Shown: piece by piece, positions 12,862-12,969 of the stretch
Position numbering within the stretch: position 1 is the stretch's first letter
Layout: each line of letters opens with the position of its first letter
Assembly: GCA_900768675.1 (NCBI GenBank)
Contig: CAAGDT010000198.1
Span: 1-12,969, forward strand
Reading direction: 5' to 3'
Length of the DNA stretch: 12,969 bases
Source of the DNA: Oscillospiraceae bacterium
Lineage (GTDB): Bacteria > Bacillota > Clostridia > Oscillospirales > Ruminococcaceae
Made by a program: the position numbers and the translations under genes
The notes under the pieces: model-generated
Databases searched by the model: none
What the model saw: only the letters and a program-made list of their open reading frames with translations
Told to the model about the DNA's origin: nothing

Positions 12862-12969
12862 AACCATTTAAACTCAGGAAATCTTTGCAAAAATCCGGCA
12901 CCGCTATCGTCGTCAAAGAAACTTGACGTACATACAGTACGCCTGCGTTTCTTTTCCTCGATATCGATA
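12852..12969. repeat. Palindromic intergenic repeat (right copy, cut by the window end)
   Basis: This copy contains the left arm (starting TAATACTAATAACC), a centre around GTACATACAGTAC, and the first part of the right arm (GCGTTTCTTTTCCTCGATATCG). The arms pair imperfectly: ATCG-TCG-TCAAAGAAAC with GTTTCTTTT-CCTCGAT. The left arm aligns with the reverse complement of 1-70. The element is therefore a multi-copy inverted repeat that appears at both ends of the window in the same orientation. It lies 72 bases upstream of the dGTPase start, so it may be in or near the promoter of the operon. It contains no reading frame and no transposase. The rest of the 190-base region before the gene holds only the ribosome binding site and a weak promoter candidate. 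Confidence 0.72.

Noticed and set aside
1..12969. Circular molecule closed by the terminal repeat
   Set aside because: Only 17 bases match exactly at the two ends and the flanks then diverge, so they are two copies of a dispersed repeat. There is no replication initiator gene.

Overview
The window reads as a chromosomal housekeeping segment from a Gram-positive anaerobe of the Clostridia, most likely a Ruminococcus-like member of the Oscillospiraceae. The reasons are the dGTPase-like/dnaG/rpoD gene order, strong purine-rich ribosome binding sites (GGAGG, AAGGAAG), a short clostridial-type DnaG and LeuS, and a secreted GH26-type glycanase lipoprotein beside a GH25 lysozyme. The species call is inference. 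All eight supported genes lie on the minus strand, so transcription runs from high to low coordinates. I found no tRNA, rRNA, CRISPR array, transposase or plus-strand gene.

Layout in the direction of transcription. The right edge (12852-12969) holds most of an imperfectly palindromic intergenic repeat. Then come an HD-domain dNTP triphosphohydrolase (11778-12779), DNA primase dnaG (10005-11753, probably a TTG start), a 179-base gap with a structured RNA element, the primary sigma factor rpoD (8743-9825), a cysteine-rich Rrf2 regulator (8305-8727), a large FtsA-like actin-fold protein (5957-8305) and a GH26-type lipoprotein (4305-5960). From rpoD to the GH26 gene the genes are 17 bases apart or overlap by 1 and 4 bases, so that block looks like one transcript. 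Two promoter-like sequences just after the GH26 gene precede leuS (1690-4092), whose leader carries a second copy of the RNA element. A strong intrinsic terminator ends leuS at about 1640-1680. A separate gene with its own promoter encodes an exported GH25 lysozyme with a beta-solenoid-like front half (75-1499). The left edge (1-70) holds half of the same palindromic repeat.

The most interesting item is the repeated 105-base element at 4115-4219 (leuS leader) and 9853-9957 (dnaG-rpoD gap). The two copies align without gaps and differ at 22 positions. All differences fall in predicted stems, and six base pairs change on both sides while still pairing. Forty-seven bases in the apical hairpin and the internal loop are identical. 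The wobble pairs are valid only on the strand of the genes. This is the signature of a selected structured RNA, and it sits 22 and 27 bases before the start codons of two essential genes. A promoter-like sequence before leuS would start transcription at the first base of the element. I do not recognise it as a T-box or any riboswitch I know.

A second unusual item is the FtsA-like protein. After its ATPase domain it carries four copies of an N-x13-[GF]-D module resembling the end of ThiS/MoaD-type beta-grasp folds; the fourth is separated by a Pro/Ala/Glu linker built from a 21-base tandem repeat. Its stop overlaps the start of the GH26 lipoprotein, which suggests coupling between a cell-division or envelope protein and a surface glycanase.
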